Source of the DNA: JALSHZ01 sp964614535
Lineage (GTDB): Bacteria > Pseudomonadota > Gammaproteobacteria > UWMA-0217
Direction of reading: 5' to 3'
NCBI GenBank assembly: GCA_964614535.1
Contig: CAZTOZ010000018.1
Location: 1-64,000, forward strand
Length of the DNA: 64,000 nt
Below, piece by piece: positions 32,705 through 41,437 of the stretch. The notes below the pieces were generated by a model. The model worked only from the letters and a program-made list of their open reading frames with translations. It was not told the origin of the DNA and made no database searches. The position numbers were made by a program, and so were the translations under genes. Within the stretch, counting starts at the first letter, position 1. Each line of letters starts with the position of its first letter.

Positions 32705-34960
32705 TCAATGCTTGCCGGCACGCACCAGCGCACCGAGGCCGGCATCGACCAGCGCCTCGTTGAGCAGATTGCGAACGCTGACGGGATCGAGCAGCGCCCG
32801 CGCCTGTTCGAAGATCTCGCCGGCGCGCTGGCGGGAAAAACTGCGAATCACCCATTTGATCCGCGGCAGGCTGGCGACGCTGACGCTGAGGCTGTCGACA
32901 CCGGCGCCGAGCAGCAGCAGCATCGAGGCCGGATCGCTGGCCATCTCGCCGCAGACCGAGACGGGACGCCCCGCCCGATGGGCACCATCGACGATCGCCT
33001 CGATGGCGCAGAGCACCGCCGGATGGTCATCGTGGTAGAGCTCGGCGACACGGGTGTTGTTGCGATCCACCGCGAGCAGATACTGCACCAGATCGTTGGT
33101 GCCGATGCTGAGGAAATCCACCTTTCGCGCCAGATGCTCGGCCAGGTAGACGGCCGATGGTACCTCGATCATCACCCCGGTGCGCGGCATCGGGGTTTCG
33201 ATCCCCTCCTCCGCCAGCTCCTGTCTGGCGCGGGCCAGCAGTTGCAGCGCTTCCTCCAACTCCCCCATCGAGCCGATCATCGGGAACAACACGTGGAGAT
33301 TGGCGGTGGCGCGGCTGGCCTGCAGCATCGCCCGCAACTGGGTGAGGAAGATGTCGGGGTGATCGAGCGATATGCGGATGCCGCGATAGCCAAGGAAAGG
33401 ATTGTCTTCGACGATGGGAAAGTAGCTCAGGGCCTTGTCGCCACCGACGTCCAGCGTCCGCAGCGTCACCGGATGGGCCGGAAACGACCGCAACACCCGT
33501 TCGTAGATGCCGGCCTGCTCCACCTCGCCGGGAAAACGCTCGCGCGCCATGAACGGCAGTTCGGTGCGATAGAGACCGATACCGTCGGCCATCGAGCGAT
33601 GCGCCGGCATCAGGTCGGACTTGAGGCCGCTGTTGATATAGACCGGGATGGTATGGCCATCGAGAGTGATCGCCGGGCGCGTCGCCTCGCTCCACAGCCC
33701 CTGGGTCAGCTCATTCTCCTCCCGGGCGAGCCGTTCGAACTCGCGACGGATGATCTTCTCCGGCCGCAGGTAGATGCTGCCCTGGTAGCCATCGACGATC
33801 ACCTCCAGCCCGTCGATGCGGCTCACCGGCAGATCGGTGGCCCCCATCACCGCCGGAACGCCGAGCGCCCGCGCCAGAATCGCCACGTGGGAGGATCCCG
33901 AACCGGAGGTGCAGATCAGGCCGGCCAGCTTCTCGGCCGGCACCTCGGCCAGTTGCGACGCGGAGATGTCCCGCCCCACCAGAATCGTGTCATCGACGAA
34001 GCGTGGCCGCTTGTGCCCGTCGGTGAGCAGCTGCTCCAGGATCCGCCGCCCCAGATCCTGGATATCGGTGGCGCGCTCGCGCAGGTAGTCGTCCTCCATC
34101 TCGTCGAAATAGCGCTGATATTCGAGAAAGGTCGCCCGCAACGCGCCCGGCGCCCAGTTGCCCTCCTCGATACGCGCCACCGCGCCATCGATCAGCGAGC
34201 TGCTGGAGAGCATCATCAGATAGGCATCGAACAGCGCCTGATCCTCGGCCGGCAGCTTGCCGTCCAGCTCCGCCTTGATGCGCCGCAGATCGGCCTCGAC
34301 CCGCGCCACCGCCTCGCGGAACAGCGCCACCTCCTGCTCGATCGAATCGGCCTTGCGGTCCGGCACCGCGGCCAGCTCGGTATCGGGGAACACCACCACC
34401 GCCGTGCCGATGCCGATCCCGGGCGAGCCGGCGATACCACTGACGAGAATGTTGCGGCCGACGTCCCGCACCTCCCCGCTGCCCAGCTCGCCAGAGATCT
34501 CGGCACTGCTGATGACCCCGGCCAGCTGCGCCGCCAGCGTCACGAGAAAGGCGACATGATCCTCCTGGAAGCGGTGTTCCCCCAACGACTGCACCACCAG
34601 CACACCGAGCAGCCGCCGCCGGTGCAGAATCGGCACCGCCAGAAACGACCTGAACGGCTGCTCGCCGGAACCGGGGAAACGACGATAGCGGGAGTGGGTG
34701 GTGACATCGTCCAGCAGCACCGGCTCGGCCCGCTCGGCCGCCAGCGCCACCACGCCCTCGTACTGCTGCAGGTGGGCCCCTTCCGGCAGACCGGCGCTGG
34801 CCATCAACGTCAGCTGCTCGTTCTGCGGCCGCAACAGATAGACCGACGAGACATCGACGCCGAGCGCCTCGCGGACCCGCAGGGCGATCAGTTCGAGAAC
34901 GTTCGAAAGCCCTTCGGCCTGCGTTGCTTCCTGAACGATGCGGCGAAGGATGAAGAGCAT
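32705..34960 (-). CDS. ptsP: PTS EI-Ntr: phosphoenolpyruvate-protein phosphotransferase PtsP
   Basis: PtsP starts the nitrogen PTS by taking phosphate from PEP and giving it to HPr (28736). The 751-residue protein has a GAF sensor domain (about 10-155), which in known PtsP binds glutamine. The enzyme I part follows: the HPr-binding domain with SPGIGIGTA, the active H358 in TSGSGSSHVAILARALG, and the PEP-binding barrel with LRTLDVGGDK, MIGSMGELEEA and SIGTNDLVQYLLAVDR. It lies 4 bp from rppH, the same pair as in many gammaproteobacteria. Confidence 0.97.
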   Translation of the reverse strand: MLFILRRIVQEATQAEGLSNVLELIALRVREALGVDVSSVYLLRPQNEQLTLMASAGLPEGAHLQQYEGVVALAAERAEPVLLDDVTTHSRYRRFPGSGEQPFRSFLAVPILHRRRLLGVLVVQSLGEHRFQEDHVAFLVTLAAQLAGVISSAEISGELGSGEVRDVGRNILVSGIAGSPGIGIGTAVVVFPDTELAAVPDRKADSIEQEVALFREAVARVEADLRRIKAELDGKLPAEDQALFDAYLMMLSSSSLIDGAVARIEEGNWAPGALRATFLEYQRYFDEMEDDYLRERATDIQDLGRRILEQLLTDGHKRPRFVDDTILVGRDISASQLAEVPAEKLAGLICTSGSGSSHVAILARALGVPAVMGATDLPVSRIDGLEVIVDGYQGSIYLRPEKIIRREFERLAREENELTQGLWSEATRPAITLDGHTIPVYINSGLKSDLMPAHRSMADGIGLYRTELPFMARERFPGEVEQAGIYERVLRSFPAHPVTLRTLDVGGDKALSYFPIVEDNPFLGYRGIRISLDHPDIFLTQLRAMLQASRATANLHVLFPMIGSMGELEEALQLLARARQELAEEGIETPMPRTGVMIEVPSAVYLAEHLARKVDFLSIGTNDLVQYLLAVDRNNTRVAELYHDDHPAVLCAIEAIVDGAHRAGRPVSVCGEMASDPASMLLLLGAGVDSLSVSVASLPRIKWVIRSFSRQRAGEIFEQARALLDPVSVRNLLNEALVDAGLGALVRAGKH

Positions 34961-34964
34961 CGGA

Positions 34965-35468
34965 TCAGGGCGAGGCGAGATCCGGTGCCGGACGCACCCC
35001 CTCGATCGCGGGGGCGAGTTCTTTCAGGGCGCGGTAGTAGACATCGCGCTTGAAGAAGACCACCTCTTCCACCGGCAGCCAGTAGTCCACCCAGCGCCAG
35101 CCATCGAATTCCGGCTGGGCTGTGGTATCGAAACACACCTCCCCTTCGTCGCACTCCATCCGCAGCAGAAACCAGCGCTGCTTCTGGCCGATGCACAGCG
35201 GGCGGGAATCGCGGCGCAGCAGATGCTTGGGCAACCGGTACCGCAACCAGTCCCGGGTCGACGCCATGACGGTGACATGCTCCGGTGACAGCCCGATCTC
35301 CTCGCGCAGTTCGCGGTACATCGCCTCCTCCGGCGTCTCGTGCGCACGAATGCCGCCCTGCGGGAACTGCCAGGCCCGCTGACCGATGCGTTTGGCCCAG
35401 AAGACCTCACCCCGCCGATTGGACAGGATGATGCCTACATTGGCTCTGAAACCTTCTTCATCAATCAC
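34965..35468 (-). CDS. rppH: RNA pyrophosphohydrolase RppH (GTG start)
   Basis: RppH removes pyrophosphate from mRNA 5' ends and so triggers RNase E decay. The 167-residue Nudix protein begins IDEEGFRANVGIILSN like E. coli RppH and has the Nudix box GGIRAHETPEEAMYRELREE. WQFPQGG precedes it. The GTG at 35468 reproduces the conserved N-terminus. An upstream ATG at 35585 would add 39 unconserved residues across the promoter region of the divergent gene. Confidence 0.95.
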   Translation of the reverse strand: MIDEEGFRANVGIILSNRRGEVFWAKRIGQRAWQFPQGGIRAHETPEEAMYRELREEIGLSPEHVTVMASTRDWLRYRLPKHLLRRDSRPLCIGQKQRWFLLRMECDEGEVCFDTTAQPEFDGWRWVDYWLPVEEVVFFKRDVYYRALKELAPAIEGVRPAPDLASP

Positions 35469-35552
35469 TGTATGCGCCTGTTTTAGCAGAACTATTTTCC
35501 ATCCGGGACAGAGCAATTCTTCCACAAGGGTTTTGATCCGGCAAACCGGCCT

Positions 35553-35558
35553 TATAAT
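35553..35558 (+). promoter_or_regulatory. -10 element (TATAAT) for the HAD-thiD-thiE operon
   Basis: A perfect TATAAT lies 30 bp before the gene at 35589, in the short divergent gap with rppH. The best -35 (TTTTGA at 35531, 16-bp spacing) is weak. Confidence 0.5.
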
Positions 35559-35588
35559 GCTCCGCGATCCATTCGAGGATAACACAAC

Positions 35589-36242
35589 ATGCCCCTGGCA
35601 CTTTTTGACCTGGACAACACATTACTCGCCGGCGACAGCGACTACGCCTGGGGCCAGTATCTGGTCGAGCGCGGCATCGTCGATGGCGATCGCTACGAGG
35701 CAGCCAACCAGCGCTTCTACGACCTCTACCGGAAAGGCGAACTCGACATCTACGAATTCACCCGCTTCGCCTTCACCCCGCTGAAGGAGAACGACTACCA
35801 CCAGCTGCTCCAGTGGCGCGCCGAATTCATCGCCGAAAAGATCCGGCCGATGATGCTGGAGAAGGGCCGCCAAGCGATCGACGAACACCACGAACGGGGC
35901 GACACCGTCATCGTCATCACCGCCACCAACCGCTTCGTCACCGCGCCGATCGCCGCCGCCTTCGGCGTCAAGCACCTGATCGCCACGGTGCCGGCGATGC
36001 GCGAGGGTCGCTTCACCGGCGAGGTGGAGGGCACACCCTGTTTCCAGCAGGGCAAGGTGGCCCGGCTCGAGGCGTGGCTCGAGGCCAACGACGCCTCGCT
36101 CGACGGCAGCACCTTCTACAGCGACTCCCACAACGACCTGCCGCTGCTCGAACTGGTGGAGAACCCGGTGGCGGTGGATGCCGACGAAACCCTCACCGAG
36201 ACCGCCCGCCAACGCGGCTGGCCCGTGATCTCTTTCCGATGA
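35589..36242 (+). CDS. HAD-IB phosphatase (SerB-like) linked to thiD
   Basis: This 217-residue HAD hydrolase of subclass IB has motif I LFDLDNTLLAGDSDY, motif II VIVITATNRFVTAPIAAAFG, the motif III lysine in QQGKVARLEAW and motif IV TFYSDSHNDLPLLELV. Close relatives are annotated as phosphoserine or histidinol-phosphate phosphatase-like, but substrate is not readable from sequence. Its stop overlaps the thiD start by 4 bp. A role as a phosphatase in thiamine metabolism is worth considering (inference). GAGG precedes the ATG. Confidence 0.9.
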   Translation: MPLALFDLDNTLLAGDSDYAWGQYLVERGIVDGDRYEAANQRFYDLYRKGELDIYEFTRFAFTPLKENDYHQLLQWRAEFIAEKIRPMMLEKGRQAIDEHHERGDTVIVITATNRFVTAPIAAAFGVKHLIATVPAMREGRFTGEVEGTPCFQQGKVARLEAWLEANDASLDGSTFYSDSHNDLPLLELVENPVAVDADETLTETARQRGWPVISFR

Positions 36243-37042
36243 ACGACACGGCCACCGTACCCGTCACCCTGGTCTTCGCCGGCCTCGACCCCACCGGTGG
36301 CGCTGGCCTGCAGGCCGACATCGAGGCCATCGCCAGCATGGGCGGCCATGCCGCCACCGTCGCCACCTGTCTGACGGTGCAGAACACCAGCGAGGTGATC
36401 GAAGTGGCGCCGGTCGGGCCGGCACTGCTGGCCGAACAGGCCCGCGCGGTGCTGGAGGACATCCCGGTGGCCAGCATCAAGCTTGGCCTGCTGCCCGACA
36501 CCGGCGTGGTCGAGGCGGTCCACACCATTCTGACCGACTATCCGACGCTGCCAGTGGTGCTCGATCCGGTACTGGCCTCCGGCAGCGGCAAGCACCTGAG
36601 CAACGACGCGGTCGTCGATGCCATCCTCGAGCTGCTGCTCCCGCAGACCACCATCGTCACCCCCAACAGCCTCGAGGCCCGTCGTCTCGCCCCCGGCGCC
36701 GATTCGCTCGACGCCTGCGCGATGGCGCTGCTGGAACGCGGCTGCGACCAGGTGCTGATCACCGGCACCCACGAAGAGACACGCGACGTGGTCAATACGC
36801 TCTACGGCAACCACCGCAAGCTGGACGAATACCACTGGGAACGGCTGGACGGGGAGTATCACGGCTCCGGCTGTACGCTGGCATCGGCCATCGCCGCATT
36901 GCTCGCGCAGGGCAGCGAGGTCGCCGGCATCATCGAGGAGGCGCAACGCTACACCTGGCAGGCTCTCCGACACGGCCGCCACGTCGGCATGGGACAGAAA
37001 CTCCCGTACCGCCTCTACTGGACCGGCGAACGCCATGGCTGA
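36239..37042 (+). CDS. thiD: Hydroxymethylpyrimidine/phosphomethylpyrimidine kinase ThiD
   Basis: ThiD phosphorylates HMP twice to HMP-PP for thiamine synthesis. The 267-residue ribokinase-fold protein has FAGLDPTGGAGLQADIEAI at the N-terminus, SIKLGLLPD, VVLDPVLASGSG, TPNSLEARRL and the phosphate loop HGSGCTLASAIAALLA. It overlaps both neighbours (ATGA with the HAD gene, 8 bp with thiE). No TPP riboswitch is visible upstream of the operon. Confidence 0.96.
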   Translation: MNDTATVPVTLVFAGLDPTGGAGLQADIEAIASMGGHAATVATCLTVQNTSEVIEVAPVGPALLAEQARAVLEDIPVASIKLGLLPDTGVVEAVHTILTDYPTLPVVLDPVLASGSGKHLSNDAVVDAILELLLPQTTIVTPNSLEARRLAPGADSLDACAMALLERGCDQVLITGTHEETRDVVNTLYGNHRKLDEYHWERLDGEYHGSGCTLASAIAALLAQGSEVAGIIEEAQRYTWQALRHGRHVGMGQKLPYRLYWTGERHG

Positions 37043-37658
37043 CCCACGGTTGCGTGGTCTCTATGCGCTCACCCGGGGCGGCTACGCCGACATCGACGAA
37101 CTGCTGGGCGAGGTGGAGGCCGCGCTGCGGGGCGGTTGCCGCATCGTGCAGTATCGCGACAAGAGCGACGAGACGGAACGCCGGGCGGCCGAGGCCGATG
37201 CCCTGCGCCGGCTCTGCCACCGCCACGAGGCGCTGCTGATCATCAACGACGATGTCGAGCTGGCCGCCACCAGCGGCGCCGACGGCGTCCACCTGGGCCG
37301 CGACGATGCCGATATCGTCACCGCGCTCGAAACCCTTGGCGCCGACGCCATCGTCGGCGTCTCCTGCTACGACCAGCTCGACGCGGCCCGCCACGCCGCG
37401 GCCAGTGGCGCCAGCTATGTCGCCTTCGGCGCCTTTTTCCCCTCTCCCACCAAGCCGGGCGCCGTCAAGGCACCCGTTGCGCTGCTGCGGCAGTGGGACC
37501 ACCCGCATCGTCCGGCCTGCGCCATCGGCGGGATCACGCTGGACAACGCCGCCACGCTGATCGAGGCGGGCGCGGCGATGACCGCCGTCATTTCCGATCT
37601 GTGGTCGGCACCCGACATCGAGGCGAGAGCACGCGCCTTCTCCCGGCTGTGGCCTTGA
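37035..37658 (+). CDS. thiE: Thiamine-phosphate synthase ThiE
   Basis: ThiE joins HMP-PP and thiazole phosphate to thiamine monophosphate. The 207-residue TIM-barrel protein has GLYALTR at the start, IVQYRDKSDETERR, LIINDDVELA, GVHLGRDDAD, YVAFGAFFPSPTKP and CAIGGITLDN in order. These are the substrate-binding loops of the family. It ends the operon. Confidence 0.97.
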   Translation: MADPRLRGLYALTRGGYADIDELLGEVEAALRGGCRIVQYRDKSDETERRAAEADALRRLCHRHEALLIINDDVELAATSGADGVHLGRDDADIVTALETLGADAIVGVSCYDQLDAARHAAASGASYVAFGAFFPSPTKPGAVKAPVALLRQWDHPHRPACAIGGITLDNAATLIEAGAAMTAVISDLWSAPDIEARARAFSRLWP

Positions 37659-37694
37659 GCCTGGCATCGACCGCCCGAATCGGGCCGGCACGGC

Positions 37695-37784
37695 TCAGCG
37701 CAACCAGATCAGCAGTGGCAGTGTGACGATGGAGAGGCCGGAGAGCACGCCCAGCCAGATATAGAACACCCGATCGATTTGCAT
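37695..37784 (-). CDS. Possible 29-residue single-span membrane peptide
   Basis: An ATG-started reading frame of 29 codons encodes MQIDRVFYIWLGVLSG followed by SIVTLPLLIWLR, nearly all one hydrophobic helix with a charged N-terminal turn and a final Arg. The leader directly before the ATG is CAACAACAATAACAA, an unstructured type of sequence, rather than a Shine-Dalgarno. The same 15 bases occur in the leader of the CAP lipoprotein gene. No homologue is known to me. It lies alone between thiE and rlmB. Confidence 0.4.
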   Translation of the reverse strand: MQIDRVFYIWLGVLSGLSIVTLPLLIWLR

Positions 37785-37907
37785 CTTGTTATTGTTGTTG
37801 TCGTTGCACACGGGCGCGCCATGATGCACGACGGCGACGGCCACCGGGACGCCATGGGTAACAGATTGACCGCGACCCGGACGGCCAGTGGTCCCGACGC
37901 CTTTTTT

Positions 37908-38660
37908 TCAGCGATGAGCGGCGCTGCGCTGACGCAGCGCCTCGTAGAGACAGACGCCAGCGGCCACCGAGATATTGAGGCTCTCGACCTGGCCGCGCAT
38001 CGGAATCCGCACCAGATAATCACAATGCTGTTGCGTCAGCCGGCGCAAGCCCTTCCCTTCGGCCCCCATGACCAGTGCCAGCGAGCCGGTGAGATCCTGC
38101 TGGAACAGCGGGATATCCCCCTTGTCGGTGGTACCGACGATCCAGACACCGGCCGCCTTGAGCCTCTCCAGCGTGCGCGCCAGGTTGGTCACCTGTACCA
38201 GCAGCACCGAGTCGGCGGCGCCACTGGCCACCTTGCGCACCGTCGGCGTCAACCCGACCGCGTTGTCCCGGGGGACAATAACCGCATCGACGCCGACCGC
38301 ATCGGCACTGCGCAGGCAGGCGCCGAGATTGTGCGGATCGGTGACGCCATCGAGCACCAGCAGCAGCGGTGGCGTCTCCAGCGCCTCGAGACGATCGAAC
38401 AGTGCCTGCTCACCCGGCAGCGCCACCGCGCGGCTGCGGGCCACGATTCCCTGGTGCCGCCCGCCGTCGGCGAGCCGCGTCAGTTCCCGGTCGTCGCTCT
38501 GAACGACCTCGATGCCCAGCTGGCGCGCCCGCGCGACCACCGCCTCCAGCCGCCTGTCCTTGCGTGACGCCTTGTAGTGGAGATCGACGATACGCCCGGG
38601 GTCGTTGCGCAGCGCCGCCGCCACCGCGTGCAGGCCGATGATGGTGTCGAACCGCGCCAC
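37908..38660 (-). CDS. rlmB: 23S rRNA (guanosine-2'-O)-methyltransferase RlmB
   Basis: RlmB methylates G2251 of 23S rRNA. The 250-residue SpoU/TrmH protein has an N-terminal RNA-binding domain (GLHAVAAALRNDP at the start). The knotted SPOUT domain has the three motifs LDGVTDPHNLGACLRSADAVG, LVMGAEGKGLRR and IPMRGQVESLNISVAAGV. It begins 3 bp after rnr, the same pair as in E. coli. Confidence 0.97.
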   Translation of the reverse strand: MARFDTIIGLHAVAAALRNDPGRIVDLHYKASRKDRRLEAVVARARQLGIEVVQSDDRELTRLADGGRHQGIVARSRAVALPGEQALFDRLEALETPPLLLVLDGVTDPHNLGACLRSADAVGVDAVIVPRDNAVGLTPTVRKVASGAADSVLLVQVTNLARTLERLKAAGVWIVGTTDKGDIPLFQQDLTGSLALVMGAEGKGLRRLTQQHCDYLVRIPMRGQVESLNISVAAGVCLYEALRQRSAAHR

Positions 38661-38663
38661 CGG

Positions 38664-41030
38664 TCAGCTGCTCTTCTTCGCGCCACGCCCCTTGCCGCCG
38701 CGCTTTTTGCGCGACCGCGACTTTTTCTTGCCACTGCCGCCCTTGCCACCGCCGCTACGCTTTCCCTCCTCGACGACGTCACCGGGCGCATCCCCCCCGG
38801 ACTTCGGCTTCTTCTTTTTCGGGCCGCGTTTTTTCTTGCGTGGCGGCTCGGGCTCCCGCGCCTCTTCCGGAGGCAATTCGAAATCGATTTTCTTTTCGTC
38901 GAGATCGACCCGCGCCACGATCACCTCCATGCGGTCACCGAGACGGAAGACCCGCCCGGCGTTCTTGCCGACCAGGCGGTGGCCGACGGCATCGAATTCG
39001 TAGAAGTCCCGCGTCAACGAGGTGATATGCAGCAGACCCTCGATGAAGATGTCGTCCAGCGCGATGAACAGGCCGAAACCGGTGACGGCACTGACGGTGC
39101 CGGTGAAACGCTCGCCCACCTTGTCGAGCATGTATTCACATTTGAGCCAGTCGGCGGCATCGCGGGTGGCCTCGTCGGCGCGGCGTTCGCACATCGAGCA
39201 ATGCTCCCCCTTGACGACCATCTCCTCGTGGTTGTAGAGGAACCCCGACGCCTTGCCGCCACGCACCAGATGCCGGATCGCGCGATGCAGCAGCAGATCG
39301 GGGTAGCGCCGGATCGGCGAGGTGAAATGGGCATAGTCGGCACGCGCCAGGCCGAAATGGCCGGTCTCGCCATCGGGTGAATAGATCGCCTGGGACATCG
39401 AGCGCAGCATCACGGTCTGGATCAGCTCCCGGTCCGGCCGACCTTCGATCGCCTTGAGCACCTTGCTGAAGTCCTTGGGCGTCGGCTTGTCGCCACCACC
39501 GAGGGTGAGGCCGAACTCCGAGAGAAACTCGCGCAACGCCTCGATCTTCTCCTCCTTCGGCCCGTCATGGACGCGATAGAGCGTCGGGATCCTGTGCTTC
39601 TTGGTGAATCGCGCGGCGGAGACATTGGCCGCGATCATGCACTCCTCGATCATCTTGTGGGCGTCGTTGCGCTCCAGCGGCACGATGTTCCTGATCTTGC
39701 GCTGCGCATCGAATTCGAAATAGGTCTCCGAGGTCTCGAAGTTGATGGCGCCACGACGGTTGCGGTCGGCCAGCAACGCCTTGTAGAGGCGATGCAGCTC
39801 ATCGAGATGGGGCACGATGGCCTTGCGCTTCTTGCGCAGCACGGCATCCTTGTCAACGACGATCGCCGCCACCTCGTCGTAGGTGAGCCGCGCATGGGAG
39901 CGCATCACGCCCTCGAAGAAACGGTACTTGCGAATCGCGCCCCGCGGGCCGATCTCCATTTCGCAGACCATGCACAGGCGATCCACATCGGGGTTGATCG
40001 AACACAGCCCGTTGGAGAGCACCTCCGGCAGCATCGGGATCACCTGTTTGGGGAAATAGACCGACGTGCCCCGTTCGTAGGCGCTGGCATCCAGCGCCGT
40101 GCCGGGTTCCACATAGGCCGACACATCGGCGATCGCCACCAGCAACCGCCAGCCGTTGCCGCTCTTTTCGCAATAGACGGCATCGTCGAAATCCCGCGCA
40201 TCGACGCCGTCGATCGTCACCAGCGGCACATCACGCAGATCGACTCGCCCCTTCTTGGCCGCCTCCGGCACCTCCTCGGTGAAGGTCTCGATCTCCCGCA
40301 GCACCTCGTCCGACCAACGGTGCGGCAACTCGTGGGTGCGAATGGCAATGTCGATCTCCATTCCCGGCGCCATGTGACTGCCCACCACCTCGACGATCTT
40401 GCCGATCGGCTGGCTGTGGCGGTTGGGCTGCTGGGTGATGGCCGCCACCACGATCTGCCCCACCTCGGCCGCGCCGAGATGCTCGGGGGGGATGAACACA
40501 TCCTGGTGGATGCGCTTGTTGTCGGGCACCACATAGTGGTTGCCGGCCTCCTCGATGAGGCGGCCGATGATCTCGTGGTGAGCGCGCTCCAGCACCTCCA
40601 CCAGCTCCCCCTCACGCCGCCCGCGCCGATCGATGCCGACGATCCGGCACACCGCCCGGTCCTCGTGCAACAGGCTGTGCATCACCTTGGGCGAGAGGAA
40701 CAGATCCTCGCCACCCTCGTCGGGGACGAGAAAGCCGAAACCGTCGGGATGGGCGACCACCCGCCCCCGCACCAGCGTGCTCTCGTCGACCGGCACGTAC
40801 TCGCCACGGCGATTGCAGACGAGCTGGCCGTCCCGGGCCATCGCGCGCAGCCGGCGGCGCAGCGCCTCCAATCCCTCCTCGTCGGTGATGCCGAGCTTCC
40901 TGGCCAGCTGGTCACGGGTCTGCGGCCCACGGGACTTCTTCACGGTCTCCAGAATCAGCTCGCGGCTGGCAATGGGGTTTTGGTATTTCTTCTTTTCACG
41001 GTCCCTGTGCGGGTCTACCGGTTTGGACAT
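38664..41030 (-). CDS. rnr: Ribonuclease R
   Basis: RNase R is a processive 3'-5' exoribonuclease able to degrade structured RNA. The 788-residue protein has an N-terminal helix-turn-helix (about 20-85), cold-shock domains, the RNB catalytic domain with TIDGVDARDFDDAVYCEK and an S1 domain (about 640-720). The C-terminal tail of about 65 residues is very rich in Lys, Arg and Gly, as in other RNase R. The ATG at 41030 has AAGGA 9 bases upstream; an in-frame ATG at 41111 is less likely. Confidence 0.97.
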   Translation of the reverse strand: MSKPVDPHRDREKKKYQNPIASRELILETVKKSRGPQTRDQLARKLGITDEEGLEALRRRLRAMARDGQLVCNRRGEYVPVDESTLVRGRVVAHPDGFGFLVPDEGGEDLFLSPKVMHSLLHEDRAVCRIVGIDRRGRREGELVEVLERAHHEIIGRLIEEAGNHYVVPDNKRIHQDVFIPPEHLGAAEVGQIVVAAITQQPNRHSQPIGKIVEVVGSHMAPGMEIDIAIRTHELPHRWSDEVLREIETFTEEVPEAAKKGRVDLRDVPLVTIDGVDARDFDDAVYCEKSGNGWRLLVAIADVSAYVEPGTALDASAYERGTSVYFPKQVIPMLPEVLSNGLCSINPDVDRLCMVCEMEIGPRGAIRKYRFFEGVMRSHARLTYDEVAAIVVDKDAVLRKKRKAIVPHLDELHRLYKALLADRNRRGAINFETSETYFEFDAQRKIRNIVPLERNDAHKMIEECMIAANVSAARFTKKHRIPTLYRVHDGPKEEKIEALREFLSEFGLTLGGGDKPTPKDFSKVLKAIEGRPDRELIQTVMLRSMSQAIYSPDGETGHFGLARADYAHFTSPIRRYPDLLLHRAIRHLVRGGKASGFLYNHEEMVVKGEHCSMCERRADEATRDAADWLKCEYMLDKVGERFTGTVSAVTGFGLFIALDDIFIEGLLHITSLTRDFYEFDAVGHRLVGKNAGRVFRLGDRMEVIVARVDLDEKKIDFELPPEEAREPEPPRKKKRGPKKKKPKSGGDAPGDVVEEGKRSGGGKGGSGKKKSRSRKKRGGKGRGAKKSS

Positions 41031-41258
41031 ACTCACTATTCCTTCGATCTCATTGGGTACCGCCTGCCGCTCCGGCGACCGGAAAACGGCGGCCAGGCCC
41101 GGACAGGCCATGCAACACGGGTTTCACCAATCACAACGGCGGCCGCGGACCCGGCCGGAAGAATGGGGAGAATATCAAGAAAAGTCAGACACTTACAGAT
41201 ACCATCACCTTCTCGGCGGTCGCCACGGAGGCGGCTGTTTTCAACACCGGCGAAACGA

Positions 41259-41287
41259 TTGACAGGATTGTACAGGAAAGGTATCTT
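41259..41287 (+). promoter_or_regulatory. Sigma-70 promoter of the tRNA-Leu gene
   Basis: A perfect TTGACA (41259-41264) and TATCTT (41282-41287) are separated by 17 bp, and the tRNA begins 33 bp further on. This is a strong stable-RNA type promoter. Confidence 0.75.
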
Positions 41288-41320
41288 TGCGCCCTGCTTT
41301 TCGCAGGTTCCAACACGGAT

Positions 41321-41407
41321 GCCCAGGTGGCGGAATTGGTAGACGCGCTAGCTTCAGGTGCTAGTGGCCTTACGGTCGTGGAGGTTCAAGTCCTCTCCTG
41401 GGCACCA
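41321..41407 (+). tRNA. tRNA-Leu (anticodon CAG)
   Basis: The 87-nt gene folds as a class II tRNA. The acceptor GCCCAGG pairs with CCTGGGC and is followed by discriminator A and encoded CCA. The anticodon stem is CTAGC/GCTAG with loop TTCAGGT, giving anticodon CAG (reads CUG). A long variable arm follows, then the T arm with GGTTCAAGTCC. CUG is the dominant Leu codon in this GC-rich genome. Confidence 0.97.
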
Positions 41408-41437
41408 TCTTCCCCTCATTCCTCGTTCACCGCCGCC

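Noticed and set aside
32684..35053. 789-codon plus-strand open frame opposite ptsP
   Set aside because: Low-complexity His/Gln/Arg/Leu product; PtsP on the other strand has all enzyme I motifs.
35469..35588. Possible TPP riboswitch before the thiD-thiE operon
   Set aside because: The 120-bp gap is too short and contains no CUGAGA or similar TPP-aptamer core.
37912..37934. Palindrome GGCGCTGCG/CGCAGCGCC resembling a terminator
   Set aside because: It lies inside the rlmB coding end and the nearby T-run is on the wrong side for either strand.
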